Part shown: one piece after another, positions 16,994 through 25,294 of the stretch
Numbering within the stretch: position 1 is the stretch's first letter
How the letters are laid out: every line of letters starts with the position of its first letter
Source of the DNA: Paenibacillus sp. MMS20-IR301
GTDB lineage: Bacteria > Bacillota > Bacilli > Paenibacillales > Paenibacillaceae
Assembly: GCF_032302195.1 (NCBI RefSeq)
Contig: NZ_CP135275.1
Span: 1,798,001 to 1,862,000, forward strand
Length of the DNA: 64,000 nt
Reading direction: 5' to 3'
The notes under the pieces: model-generated
Databases searched by the model: none
The model's input: only the letters and a program-made list of their open reading frames with translations
What the model was told of the DNA's origin: nothing
Position numbers and translations under genes: made by a program

Positions 16994-17461
16994 ATGTCAA
17001 ATGATATAAAAGAAATGATTCGCGGTTACTATGATGTGTACTTTAATATTGGTGCCATATATGAAGAATTCGCTAAAATGCATGGACTTACCTCAAGCTC
17101 TCTCTTTGTACTCTACATCGTTCATCAGCAGCCTGAGCAATGCACCCAAGCAACCATTGTAGAACAGCTATTCTATCCCAAGCAGACCGTTAGCAGCATC
17201 CTTAATTCATTCGACAAACTGGGTTACATCACGAAGAATATTTCTGTCCAGGACAGACGGATCAGGCACATCTCCCTTACAGAAGCGGGGCAGCAATTCG
17301 CCGGTCAGGTGATTGCGGATATGTTAGAGCTTGAGGAAACGGCCTTTATTCGTATGAAAGATGCGGAGCGGAAAGGAATGCTTCAAGGGGAACAGGCTTT
17401 TCTTAAGCAGCTTACCTGGTCTATGGAAACTTTACAGGCCGCAAAACATGCCTCGGACTAA
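16994..17461 (+). CDS. MarR family transcriptional regulator
   Basis: A 155-residue winged-helix regulator. It shows the MarR helix-turn-helix (TQATIVEQLFYPKQTVSSILNS), then FDKLGYITK and the wing VQDRRIRHISLTEAG, with D-R-R as the family signature. The start has AAGGAG seven bases upstream. It is the first gene of an operon with two ABC exporter half-transporters beginning 27 bases later, the common arrangement in which the regulator senses a drug or lipid and derepresses the pump. A dyad at 16949-16972 is a candidate operator. Confidence 0.92.
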   Translation: MSNDIKEMIRGYYDVYFNIGAIYEEFAKMHGLTSSSLFVLYIVHQQPEQCTQATIVEQLFYPKQTVSSILNSFDKLGYITKNISVQDRRIRHISLTEAGQQFAGQVIADMLELEETAFIRMKDAERKGMLQGEQAFLKQLTWSMETLQAAKHASD

Positions 17462-17488
17462 AAAATCACAGGAGGATTTGGGTGTACT

Positions 17489-19228
17489 ATGAAATATTTA
17501 ATTCAATTCTTAAAAAGCCGCAAGAAATTACTCTTTCTGATTGTGTTTACTGCTTTAATTCAAGCGTTCGGGACGTTAATGGTACCGTACTATGTTTCTG
17601 AAATGATAGACGTTGGGATTGCGAAAGAAAACATTTCGGCCATTGTAAGGATCGGGGTGCAGATGCTGGCGGCCATCGGGATCACGGCACTGGTTTCATT
17701 ATGGGGGAGTTATCTTTGTGCTGATCTGGCTGCCTTGGCGGGAAAACATTTCCGGGACCGGATTTTTGATAAAACACAGTTGCTCTCTATAAAAGAGTTC
17801 AATTCATTCGGCACTTCCTCGCTGATCACCCGGACTACCGGAGATATTACGATCATACAGCAAACTCTGATTATGATTACTCAGATGGTGTTGCCTACAC
17901 CGCTTATCGTGCTTGCCGGTATTATTCTGACCGCTGCTATTAGCCCAGCCTTAATTTATATCCCCTTAACAGCTATGCTTATTTTTTTTGTCTTTGTCTA
18001 TCTCTTGTTCAAGAAGGCTGCACCTGTGTCGAGAACTATACAAAACCGTGTAGACTCGGTTAACCGTGTTGTCCGTGAATCTATTTTAGGTCTCCGGGTC
18101 ATTCGTGCATTTGATAATACAGAGTTCGAGCGGGAACGTTCAAATGATGTTTTTACCAAATATGCCAATAACGTAATCAAGTTAAACCGGACCTTCGCCC
18201 TCTTCAATCCGACAGTATGGATGGTTATGGGGCTTGTGATGGCTGCAGTAGTCTGGTTTGGCGGGTACCAGGTACTTAAGGAAACGATCGGTGTGGGAAG
18301 TATCTCCGCTGTGACTGAGTACACGCTTATGATGCTGATGTTTTTGATGATGTCAGCGATGGCTCTAGTCATGCTGCCAAGAATGCTGACCTGTCTTTCA
18401 CGGATTGAAGAAGTTCTGGATATAGTTCCGGAAATCAGAGATGATGCCGAAACCGCTGGCACGCCTGATGCTGCAGATTCCCGGAAGATTGTATTCAATG
18501 ATGTGGACTTCTCCTACAACGGGACAGACAAGTCCGTATTAGAAGGAATCAGCTTTACTTGCCTGAAAGGCGAGACAACCGCAATTGTTGGCGGAACAGG
18601 CGCAGGGAAAAGTACTCTGGCTGCTCTGATGCTGCGTCTGTATGATGTTCAAGCCGGCGGAATTCTGTTTGAAGGACAAGATATCCGGCGGATCTCTCAG
18701 CACGAGTTACGGGAACGGATCGGCTATGTGCCCCAGAGGGCATTCTTATTCAGTGGAACGATTGCGGATAATCTCCGCTCGGGCAACACCGATGCGTCCC
18801 ATGAGGAGCTCCGGCATGCTGCGGCAATTGCTCAAGCAGACTCTTTCATTTCATCGCTTGAGCTAGGTTATGACAGCCCTGTTGCACAGGCAGGTACGAA
18901 CTTTTCCGGTGGGCAAAAGCAAAGGCTCTGCATCGCCCGTGCCTTAGCCAAGAAAGCCCCTGTGTACATCTTTGATGACAGCTTCTCCGCCCTGGATTAT
19001 AAGACGGACGCCTCTCTGCGGGAAGCTTTGAAGCTCGAGATGTCGGAAGCGGCCGTTGTGATCATCGCTCAGCGAATCAGCACTATTATGGACGCAGATC
19101 AGATTATTGTCTTAGATAACGGTAAAATCGCAGGCATCGGCAAGCATGAAGTGTTAATGGAAACCTGCAGCGTGTACAAAGAAATAGCAGACTCTCAGTT
19201 TATAGATAGGGAGACACAAGTGGTATGA
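17489..19228 (+). CDS. ABC exporter subunit with degenerate catalytic site
   Basis: A 579-residue exporter half: six-helix membrane domain (about 1-310) and nucleotide-binding domain. Walker A VGGTGAGKST, Q-loop VPQRAFLFSG and signature FSGGQKQRLCIARA are normal. Walker B reads VYIFDDSFSALD, with aspartate where the catalytic glutamate normally sits, and the switch segment is IIAQRIST, with Gln replacing the usual His. Such substitutions mark the non-hydrolysing site of heterodimeric exporters such as BmrCD and TM287/288. Its partner is the next gene, whose start overlaps this stop by four bases. Together with the MarR gene they form a multidrug- or lipid-export operon. The substrate is unknown. 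Confidence 0.92.
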   Translation: MKYLIQFLKSRKKLLFLIVFTALIQAFGTLMVPYYVSEMIDVGIAKENISAIVRIGVQMLAAIGITALVSLWGSYLCADLAALAGKHFRDRIFDKTQLLSIKEFNSFGTSSLITRTTGDITIIQQTLIMITQMVLPTPLIVLAGIILTAAISPALIYIPLTAMLIFFVFVYLLFKKAAPVSRTIQNRVDSVNRVVRESILGLRVIRAFDNTEFERERSNDVFTKYANNVIKLNRTFALFNPTVWMVMGLVMAAVVWFGGYQVLKETIGVGSISAVTEYTLMMLMFLMMSAMALVMLPRMLTCLSRIEEVLDIVPEIRDDAETAGTPDAADSRKIVFNDVDFSYNGTDKSVLEGISFTCLKGETTAIVGGTGAGKSTLAALMLRLYDVQAGGILFEGQDIRRISQHELRERIGYVPQRAFLFSGTIADNLRSGNTDASHEELRHAAAIAQADSFISSLELGYDSPVAQAGTNFSGGQKQRLCIARALAKKAPVYIFDDSFSALDYKTDASLREALKLEMSEAAVVIIAQRISTIMDADQIIVLDNGKIAGIGKHEVLMETCSVYKEIADSQFIDRETQVV

Positions 19229-21069
19229 AAAAAATCAGGAAACAACGCAAAGACAGAGTAATCCACTCTGCAGAAATGACGGATGTCCCCAAAAACTCAA
19301 AAGCTACGATCAAGCGGCTGCTGGAACTGCTGATGCTTCAAAAAGGCCCGCTGAGCCTGATTGTTTTTGCAACTTTTGTAAGCATAGGATTGTATACAGT
19401 TACCCCATTAATCTTGGGAAGAGCGATCGATCAGCTGATTGAAGGCATTCAAGAACAAGGACTTAGCGGCGGGTTTGGTATGCTCTATAATACAATCGGC
19501 GCATCACTGCTATTGTTAGTTGGCTTTTATATGCTAAGTGCTGGCTTCTCATTCATACAAGAATATACGATGGCCAGTGTTGGAGAACGCCTGGTTTTGT
19601 CCTTACGTAAAAAGATGAGCGAGAAAATTACTAAATTACCTTTGAGTTACTACGATTCCCGCCAGACTGGTGATCTGCTTAGCCGGGTGACTAACGACCT
19701 GGATAAAGTGGCAGAGGTGTTAAAGACCGGTTCGCTGCAATTTATGAATGCTATCTTTAATATTACACTTAGTGTTATTCTGATGCTGACTCAAAGCTCT
19801 CTGCTCACGGTGTTAATTCTGGTATCCTTGTCTATAAGTGTATTTGCAACCAAATGGATTTCCGGTAAAAATTATAAGGTTGCCTCCGAGAACCAGACGG
19901 TGCTGGGTGAGCTGAACGGTAAAATTGAAGAATACTATACAGGTAATTTGATTATCAAAAGCTTTAATCAGCAGGAACAAATCACAGAGACTATGAGAGA
20001 AATCAGTCAAAGACAATACAGTGCCAATAAAAAGTCCCAGTTTGTGCTCTATGCCATTTATCCCGCTATCCGTTTTCTAACCCAGCTTGCTTTTGTTGTT
20101 ACAGCTGTTGTCGGCGGAATCTTCGCAGTAAACGGACGGATAACTATAGGTACCATTCAAGCCTTCCTGCAGTATGTGAACCAAATTTCCGACCCGATCA
20201 CCCAATCGTCTTACTTCTTAAATTCACTGCAGTCCGCCCTGGCCTCTGCTGAACGGGTTTTTGAATTTCTGGATGAACCAGAAGAAGTTCAGGATACGGA
20301 TTCACCCAAACTAATCTCCTCTCCTCAAGGTGCGGTAAGCTTTGAGCATGTTCAGTTTGGTTATCATCCGGATAAGCTTTTAATGCAGGATATCAGCTTT
20401 AAGGTCGAACCTAATCAAATGGTAGCGATCGTCGGCCCGACGGGTGCGGGCAAAACCACGCTTATTAACCTGCTGATGCGGTTTTATGAATTGAATGGCG
20501 GACGAATTCTGATTGACGGTACGGACATTAAGGAATTGCCCAAGAGCGGACTGCGTACAATGATTGGCATGGTCCTGCAGGATACCTGGCTGTTCAAAGG
20601 CACAATCGCCCAAAATATCGCTTACGGCAAAATGAATGCTTCCCGTGATGAAATCATTCAGGCCGCCAAAGCCGCTAGATGTGACGCATTTATTAGAACT
20701 TTAGAACATGGCTATGACACAATCATATCCAGTGAAACCGGAAGCATCTCACAAGGCCAAATGCAATTATTGACCATAGCCCGGGCGATGTTAGCTGATC
20801 CTGCACTGATGATTCTTGATGAAGCGACTTCCAGCGTGGATACCCGAACAGAAGTGGAAATTCAAAAAGCTATGGCGGAGATGATGAAGGGCAAAACCAG
20901 CTTTGTGATTGCGCACCGGCTCTCTACGATCCGGTCTGCTGATATCATTCTGGTGATGAAGAATGGAACAATCATCGAAACGGGGACGCATGAGGAGCTT
21001 CTTGCAGGCGAGACCTTCTATGCGGATTTGTATAACAGCCAGTTCGCTAATGGCGGAATGCCGGCATAA
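19225..21069 (+). CDS. ABC exporter subunit with canonical catalytic site
   Basis: A 614-residue exporter half with a 40-residue charged N-terminal extension. The membrane domain covers about 45-345 and the ATPase the rest: Walker A VGPTGAGKTT, Q-loop VLQDTWLFKG, signature ISQGQMQLLTIARA (S-Q-G-Q rather than S-G-G-Q), Walker B LMILDEATSSVD and switch histidine VIAHRLST. It thus supplies catalytic Glu and His, while its signature is the divergent one. Its overlapping upstream partner has the opposite pattern. This complementarity is the classic layout of a heterodimeric exporter with one active ATP site. Confidence 0.93.
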   Translation: MKKIRKQRKDRVIHSAEMTDVPKNSKATIKRLLELLMLQKGPLSLIVFATFVSIGLYTVTPLILGRAIDQLIEGIQEQGLSGGFGMLYNTIGASLLLLVGFYMLSAGFSFIQEYTMASVGERLVLSLRKKMSEKITKLPLSYYDSRQTGDLLSRVTNDLDKVAEVLKTGSLQFMNAIFNITLSVILMLTQSSLLTVLILVSLSISVFATKWISGKNYKVASENQTVLGELNGKIEEYYTGNLIIKSFNQQEQITETMREISQRQYSANKKSQFVLYAIYPAIRFLTQLAFVVTAVVGGIFAVNGRITIGTIQAFLQYVNQISDPITQSSYFLNSLQSALASAERVFEFLDEPEEVQDTDSPKLISSPQGAVSFEHVQFGYHPDKLLMQDISFKVEPNQMVAIVGPTGAGKTTLINLLMRFYELNGGRILIDGTDIKELPKSGLRTMIGMVLQDTWLFKGTIAQNIAYGKMNASRDEIIQAAKAARCDAFIRTLEHGYDTIISSETGSISQGQMQLLTIARAMLADPALMILDEATSSVDTRTEVEIQKAMAEMMKGKTSFVIAHRLSTIRSADIILVMKNGTIIETGTHEELLAGETFYADLYNSQFANGGMPA

Positions 21070-21104
21070 CCAGATACCATTATTAGAACCAGGGTGATCA
21101 TTTT

Positions 21105-21941
21105 ATGAAGTATTATTATACCTGCTCATCAGAGCCGCTAATGTACTCGACATGCGGAAATCTGATGAGTAAGGACGGGTTTCTTCACCACAGACGGAGA
21201 TTTGACTATCATGTGCTGATTTTCGTTCTTGAAGGAACCTTGAACATTACCCAGTCGGAAGTTAGCCATGCAGTGGCCCCGGGGCAATATATTGTCCTCA
21301 AAAGCGGAGAAGAGCATTACGGGCATCAGCCCTCCACCGGCCGGCTTGCTTATTTGTGGGTGCACTTTGCTTCCGGGACCCCGTGGGAAACCGGCCGGTA
21401 TGGTAGCAGCCTTAAGCTTCCAGAGGCCTACTCCTACTTAATTCCTGAGCATGGAATCTCCGGAAGCCTCCAGCGTATAAGCATGTTATTCCATCAGCTT
21501 ATTGATTTCTCACGCCAGGAGACCCGTTATACTGAAGCCATCCTAAACTATGCTATGAGTCTGCTTGCTATGGAGATCACGCAGCAGTTTCTTGACGGTC
21601 TGTATAACCGCAACCACAATATTTCACCTACGATTTACACGGTCATGGAATGGATTAAGTCCAACTGTCACAAGCCGCTTACCTTGCCTGAAATTGCCGG
21701 GGAATTTCATTATAATCCGGAATACCTGTCCTCGCTGTTCAAGAAGGAAACCGGTATGAAGCTTATCTTCTTCCTGAATAAGTCCCGAATTGAGATCTCC
21801 AAGAACCTTCTGTCCAGCAACAATATTACAATCAAAGAAGCCGCATATTCATGCGGCTTCCAGGACGAAAAATACTATATGAAACTGTTTAAAACCTACG
21901 AAGGGATGACTCCCCTGCAAGTCCGCAGTCGCTGTCCGTAA
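21105..21941 (+). CDS. AraC family transcriptional regulator
   Basis: A 278-residue regulator. The N-terminal cupin-like sensor domain (about 1-150; ILEGTLNITQ, APGQYIVLKSGEEHYG) is the kind that binds sugars. The C-terminal AraC DNA-binding domain has both helix-turn-helix motifs (LPEIAGEFHYNPEYLSSLFK and IKEAAYSCGFQDEKYYMKLF). The start ATG 21105 lies downstream of AGGGTGAT and 35 bases after the ABC exporter stop, so read-through from that operon is possible. It converges on the GH127-like gene, and the last 53 bases overlap it on the opposite strand. The C-terminus (YEGMTPLQVRSRCP) is normal for the family. Control of the glycosidase is the natural guess. Confidence 0.9.
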   Translation: MKYYYTCSSEPLMYSTCGNLMSKDGFLHHRRRFDYHVLIFVLEGTLNITQSEVSHAVAPGQYIVLKSGEEHYGHQPSTGRLAYLWVHFASGTPWETGRYGSSLKLPEAYSYLIPEHGISGSLQRISMLFHQLIDFSRQETRYTEAILNYAMSLLAMEITQQFLDGLYNRNHNISPTIYTVMEWIKSNCHKPLTLPEIAGEFHYNPEYLSSLFKKETGMKLIFFLNKSRIEISKNLLSSNNITIKEAAYSCGFQDEKYYMKLFKTYEGMTPLQVRSRCP

Positions 21942-23559
21942 GGCCGGCAAGGACAATCGGCCCGTCAACTACGGCTGCCAGCTCAGGCATGTCAGGGAGC
22001 GGTTCCATAACGAGTGCACTCGGGAAGAAAATATTAATGGTGTCGTCCTTCCATTCTCCCGTAACAATCAAGTATCCGCCGTTAATCTCCGGTGAGGAGA
22101 TCACTTGCCCGTTAACATGGACTACAGGACTACCTTTAACCCAAGCAGGCACACGGAAGAGTACAGTGAATGATTCTGCTACAGAAGCTGTGATCTTGAA
22201 TTTCAATGACCACCGCGACATTTGACTGTCATCCTGCTCATCGAAGAAGGCTTGAGCATTATAGTATTTCATATCCGTAGTCTGCTCAATACATACATCC
22301 GCTCCGCCGCGCCGATACTCCATCCGCGATGGAATGTACTGGCTGATAATCAGCTTGCCTGCCCCGGCATCCTCTAAGTATATTAAGTCATTATACATCG
22401 ATTGTGCCTGAACCATGGTCCCGTGGCAGCACCAGAAATCTCTTGTTTTGCTGCCCCACTTTTTACGGCTCCCTGCAGCCAGGGGAAGAAAATAAGCGGG
22501 CATTCCTGTCTGTGCATTGTGCTGGGCCAGGAAGCCGTTGTACAGATTTTTTTCAATATAATCCGCATATTCTGTATTGCCTGTCCATTTGTACAGATAC
22601 GAAGCTGTCCGGACCATGTTGTACACTGTGCAGAACTCCTGATTCCGCTCACCGAGGAACTGCCCTGACATGAACGGGGGCTGCCAGAATTCGCCGGCGT
22701 TTTGTCCGCATGTACAATAAGTCCCCCGGTCGGTTACGGCATTCTTCCAGAACAGCTCTGTAATCTGCCGCCATTTCTCATCTCCGGTTATTTCATACAG
22801 CACTGCCGCTCCATGCGAGAACGGGATACTTGCATTGGCATGACAGTTGGTTAGCGCATCTTTACCCTCCAGAAGCTTGCGGAACAGGCTTGGATTCCAG
22901 TAACGCTCCGCCAGGTGCATATACTTCGCATTCTTGGTAACATCGTACAGGACCGCCCATATTTCAAGCATTCCTGCCTCTTCACCGCTGTACACGGCAT
23001 GAGGATTCTTCAGCAGCATCGCATCGATCCAGCGGACATACCAGTCGCTCAGCCGGTCCAATATTTGAAGTGCCTGTTCATTGCCGGCATCTATATATGC
23101 GTGAGTAAGCCCCATAATGGTTTTGTGCATTACGTATTGCGGAGACCATATATGCTGATTGTTCTCCAGCTTCTCGAAATACTTCTCAGGTATGGACCCG
23201 ATCCATTCCCCGCCGTTCAGCTCCTGGCATCTCGCGAGCTCCGCGATGATTGTATCCAGCTTGGCCTTCAGCTCCATATCACGCTCAGAAGCAACGTAGG
23301 CAGCCGCAGCAGAGAGCCAGTGGCCGAGGAAATGCCCTCTTAGCTGGCAAGTGGGAGCTTCCCAGCCCCAGTGGAGCTTCGCGGTTTCCGGATTATCGAC
23401 TACCTGCAGCCCGGGAATAATAATCCCCGCCTCCAGATAGAAGTTTTGCAGCAGGCACTGGGTATCGAGCTCCATCAGGTATTCTCTGTTCACGCTCATC
23501 CGCTCCCGGAATATCCCCGGCAGCAGCTTAACATTCCGTTTATCGATTGTTGATAGCAA
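21889..23559 (-). CDS. GH127-like glycosidase (DUF1680), probably 3'-truncated
   Basis: A 556-residue protein of the beta-L-arabinofuranosidase (GH127) fold. It starts at TTG 23559 with GGAGG eight bases upstream. An alpha-barrel catalytic domain (about 1-400) contains GEFWQPPFM, NQEFCTVYNM (Glu-x-Cys) and FWCCHGTMVQ (Cys-Cys). These match the Zn-binding cysteine cluster and glutamates described for the Bifidobacterium enzyme HypBA1. A beta-sandwich follows (about 400-540). After PIVLAGLTDSDCGLAGE the frame runs into the antisense of the AraC gene and ends. Family members usually continue for some tens of residues, so the end was probably lost where the two genes now meet. No signal peptide is visible; it would act on imported oligosaccharides. 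The substrate is inferred. Confidence 0.85.
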   Translation of the reverse strand: MLSTIDKRNVKLLPGIFRERMSVNREYLMELDTQCLLQNFYLEAGIIIPGLQVVDNPETAKLHWGWEAPTCQLRGHFLGHWLSAAAAYVASERDMELKAKLDTIIAELARCQELNGGEWIGSIPEKYFEKLENNQHIWSPQYVMHKTIMGLTHAYIDAGNEQALQILDRLSDWYVRWIDAMLLKNPHAVYSGEEAGMLEIWAVLYDVTKNAKYMHLAERYWNPSLFRKLLEGKDALTNCHANASIPFSHGAAVLYEITGDEKWRQITELFWKNAVTDRGTYCTCGQNAGEFWQPPFMSGQFLGERNQEFCTVYNMVRTASYLYKWTGNTEYADYIEKNLYNGFLAQHNAQTGMPAYFLPLAAGSRKKWGSKTRDFWCCHGTMVQAQSMYNDLIYLEDAGAGKLIISQYIPSRMEYRRGGADVCIEQTTDMKYYNAQAFFDEQDDSQMSRWSLKFKITASVAESFTVLFRVPAWVKGSPVVHVNGQVISSPEINGGYLIVTGEWKDDTINIFFPSALVMEPLPDMPELAAVVDGPIVLAGLTDSDCGLAGESSLRRF

Positions 23560-23671
23560 TGTCTCATCCTCCGCATATCTGAAATAGATTAAGTAAGATC
23601 ATCTTAATTTAATATCACGGATATGTCGGTAGACAAAAACCCAGAAAGGGTCGAGAGAAATTGGCACTTTC

Positions 23672-24616
23672 TTATGTCTTGTTCCTTCTGAACAAATAGA
23701 CTGCATTCTCGGCAGAAGGCGGAAGAATTAACGAGGATAAGTGCTCACTGAGCTCCATACTAAATAATCCATTATTTAGATACGTATCGAAATCACCAGT
23801 GGAGTCCGGATTTCTTGTGCCGATGACAATATACAGCTCTACCGAAGATTTTTTAAACACATGTCTTTCATAATTGTTGCGGGGGACCGGCCATGAACAT
23901 AAGACTACCTCGGGAGAATATTTGAGCAACGCGGCCTTCGCGTCTAGCCGTTCTACAAATTCGGGATAGTCAATATAATGCTCCCAGCTGTAATCATCCG
24001 TTGCAGTACATTGTACATGCTTATCCCTCAGGATTCTTGTCAGCGTTCCGTCTCCTGCGCCGATCTCAATACAGCGCTTATTCCCGATCAGTTTGGCAAG
24101 CTCATTAATCAGAGGCTTGGAATAAAAGCAGTAAATCCCCTTCTTGTTAACCAGCGGCATCAGTACCTTCTTATCCTTAATGAGCTTCCAGAAGAATTTG
24201 AAGCTCGTTAAGGAGACTGCTTTCCTTTCCAGGCCCTTCTTGAATAACAGCCTTTGCAGAATTGTTCCGTCCCACAGATTGAAGCGGATGTTATCCTTTG
24301 CCGTACTGGAGGACAGCTTAACCGTTATTTGCTCCAGCAAATAAATAGCCATCCGTGCCTTTATGACCTTCGGCAAGAAAGTATTAATGGCAGTTTCATT
24401 GAAGCCGCTCTTGTGAATCTTACTTCCGGCCATCCGGGCGCTGGCAGTATATTTATCCATCATGGCTTGAACCAGCTTATCCGCATGCCTGCTTTTGAGT
24501 ACCCCGATTTCTTTGAGGACTTCCTCCTGGTATTCAGGATAATTGTCTAATAACGTGTTTACTTTAATCTGGTTTGTTAAAATGTTCTCAGCTGTTTCTT
24601 TGGAAAAATTCTTCAT
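23672..24616 (-). CDS. SAM-dependent methyltransferase-like protein
   Basis: A 314-residue protein. The second half has a Rossmann methyltransferase signature: motif I RCIEIGAGDGTLTRIL (about residue 185), an acidic residue after strand 2 (CTATDDYSW) and a motif-IV-like strand EVVLCSWPVPRNNYE. Strands 5-7 follow (VELYIVIGTRNP, SAENAVYLFRRN). The first 170 residues are helical, basic and of no family that I recognise. It may modify a small molecule or protein; nothing in the sequence fixes the substrate. It stands alone: GH127-like gene 113 bases downstream, repeat element upstream. No clear terminator is seen. Confidence 0.72.
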   Translation of the reverse strand: MKNFSKETAENILTNQIKVNTLLDNYPEYQEEVLKEIGVLKSRHADKLVQAMMDKYTASARMAGSKIHKSGFNETAINTFLPKVIKARMAIYLLEQITVKLSSSTAKDNIRFNLWDGTILQRLLFKKGLERKAVSLTSFKFFWKLIKDKKVLMPLVNKKGIYCFYSKPLINELAKLIGNKRCIEIGAGDGTLTRILRDKHVQCTATDDYSWEHYIDYPEFVERLDAKAALLKYSPEVVLCSWPVPRNNYERHVFKKSSVELYIVIGTRNPDSTGDFDTYLNNGLFSMELSEHLSSLILPPSAENAVYLFRRNKT

Positions 24617-24670
24617 TCGTACACTCCGCTTAGTTATTGGTTACCGGTTCAATTACAACCCAATTCTGGG

Positions 24671-24912
24671 CTCTTATGGACACCACAGCCCTTATTCGCT
24701 CAAAATAGGCCTTTTGGGCGGTTTTACGGACACCACGGCCCTTATCCGCCGCTTTTCATGGGATAACTCCACTTTTCAGGTGAAATAACGGCGCTGGTGT
24801 CCGCAAGTCTGGCACTCTGCTGCCTTTCCATTGGCTTAACGCCTCTCCTGTCCGTAACGCTTAGCTAGTCGCTTGAACAACCGTTAAGTGACTGGCTGCT
24901 TTCTTAACAGGG
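24671..24912. repeat. intergenic repeat element, copy B
   Basis: The same order of parts as copy A (9434-9600): a GGACACCACAGCCCTTATTC unit, a second GGACACCACGGCCCTTATCC unit, then CCGTAACGCTTAGCTAG and a hairpin AGTCGCTT...AAGTGACT. About 65 extra bases lie in the middle. The hairpin arms differ from copy A yet still pair. The rest of the 24617-25294 gap holds only the gene remnant at 24992-25243. Confidence 0.8.
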
Positions 24913-24991
24913 GGACCATTCAGTCCATAGATTTATATTTATATCTATATAGGTTAAATAGTAACGCTGTCTGAACCTCACGGTCAATCTT

Positions 24992-25243
24992 TCAAATAAA
25001 CACAGCCTTATGTTTCTTACGGTTGTAGCTGATCATTACAGATTCACCGGTCCGAACCGGATTCAGCAACTTGTCGGCATAGCCTGCCGCAAGATCATCA
25101 CCGCTATAGTATAGAATATCACTGCCCAGCAGCTTATGGAATTCAGTCCCGCTACCGGTAAAATTCTCAAAAGGGATCTGTTCCAGTAGAGCAGTGGCGT
25201 CTTGAAATTGTTGAATATCCCAAGGTGCATTTTCATCCGCAGG
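24992..25243 (-). pseudogene. 3' fragment of an unidentified protein gene
   Basis: An open stretch of 83 codons ends at TGA 24992. It reads like real protein (PWDIQQFQDATALLEQIPFE, then FTGSGTEFHKLLGSDILYY, and KKHKAVFI at the end) but is bounded upstream by a stop codon at 25244-25246. No ATG, GTG or TTG with a ribosome site is in a sensible place. It is most simply the tail of a gene whose 5' part was lost, next to repeat copy B. I do not recognise the family. A different frame over the same bases (25063-25452) looks like chance. Confidence 0.5.
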
Positions 25244-25294
25244 TTACGGTTAAGATTGTGGGGAACGGGGTGCTGAACTGACCTGTTCAACCGC

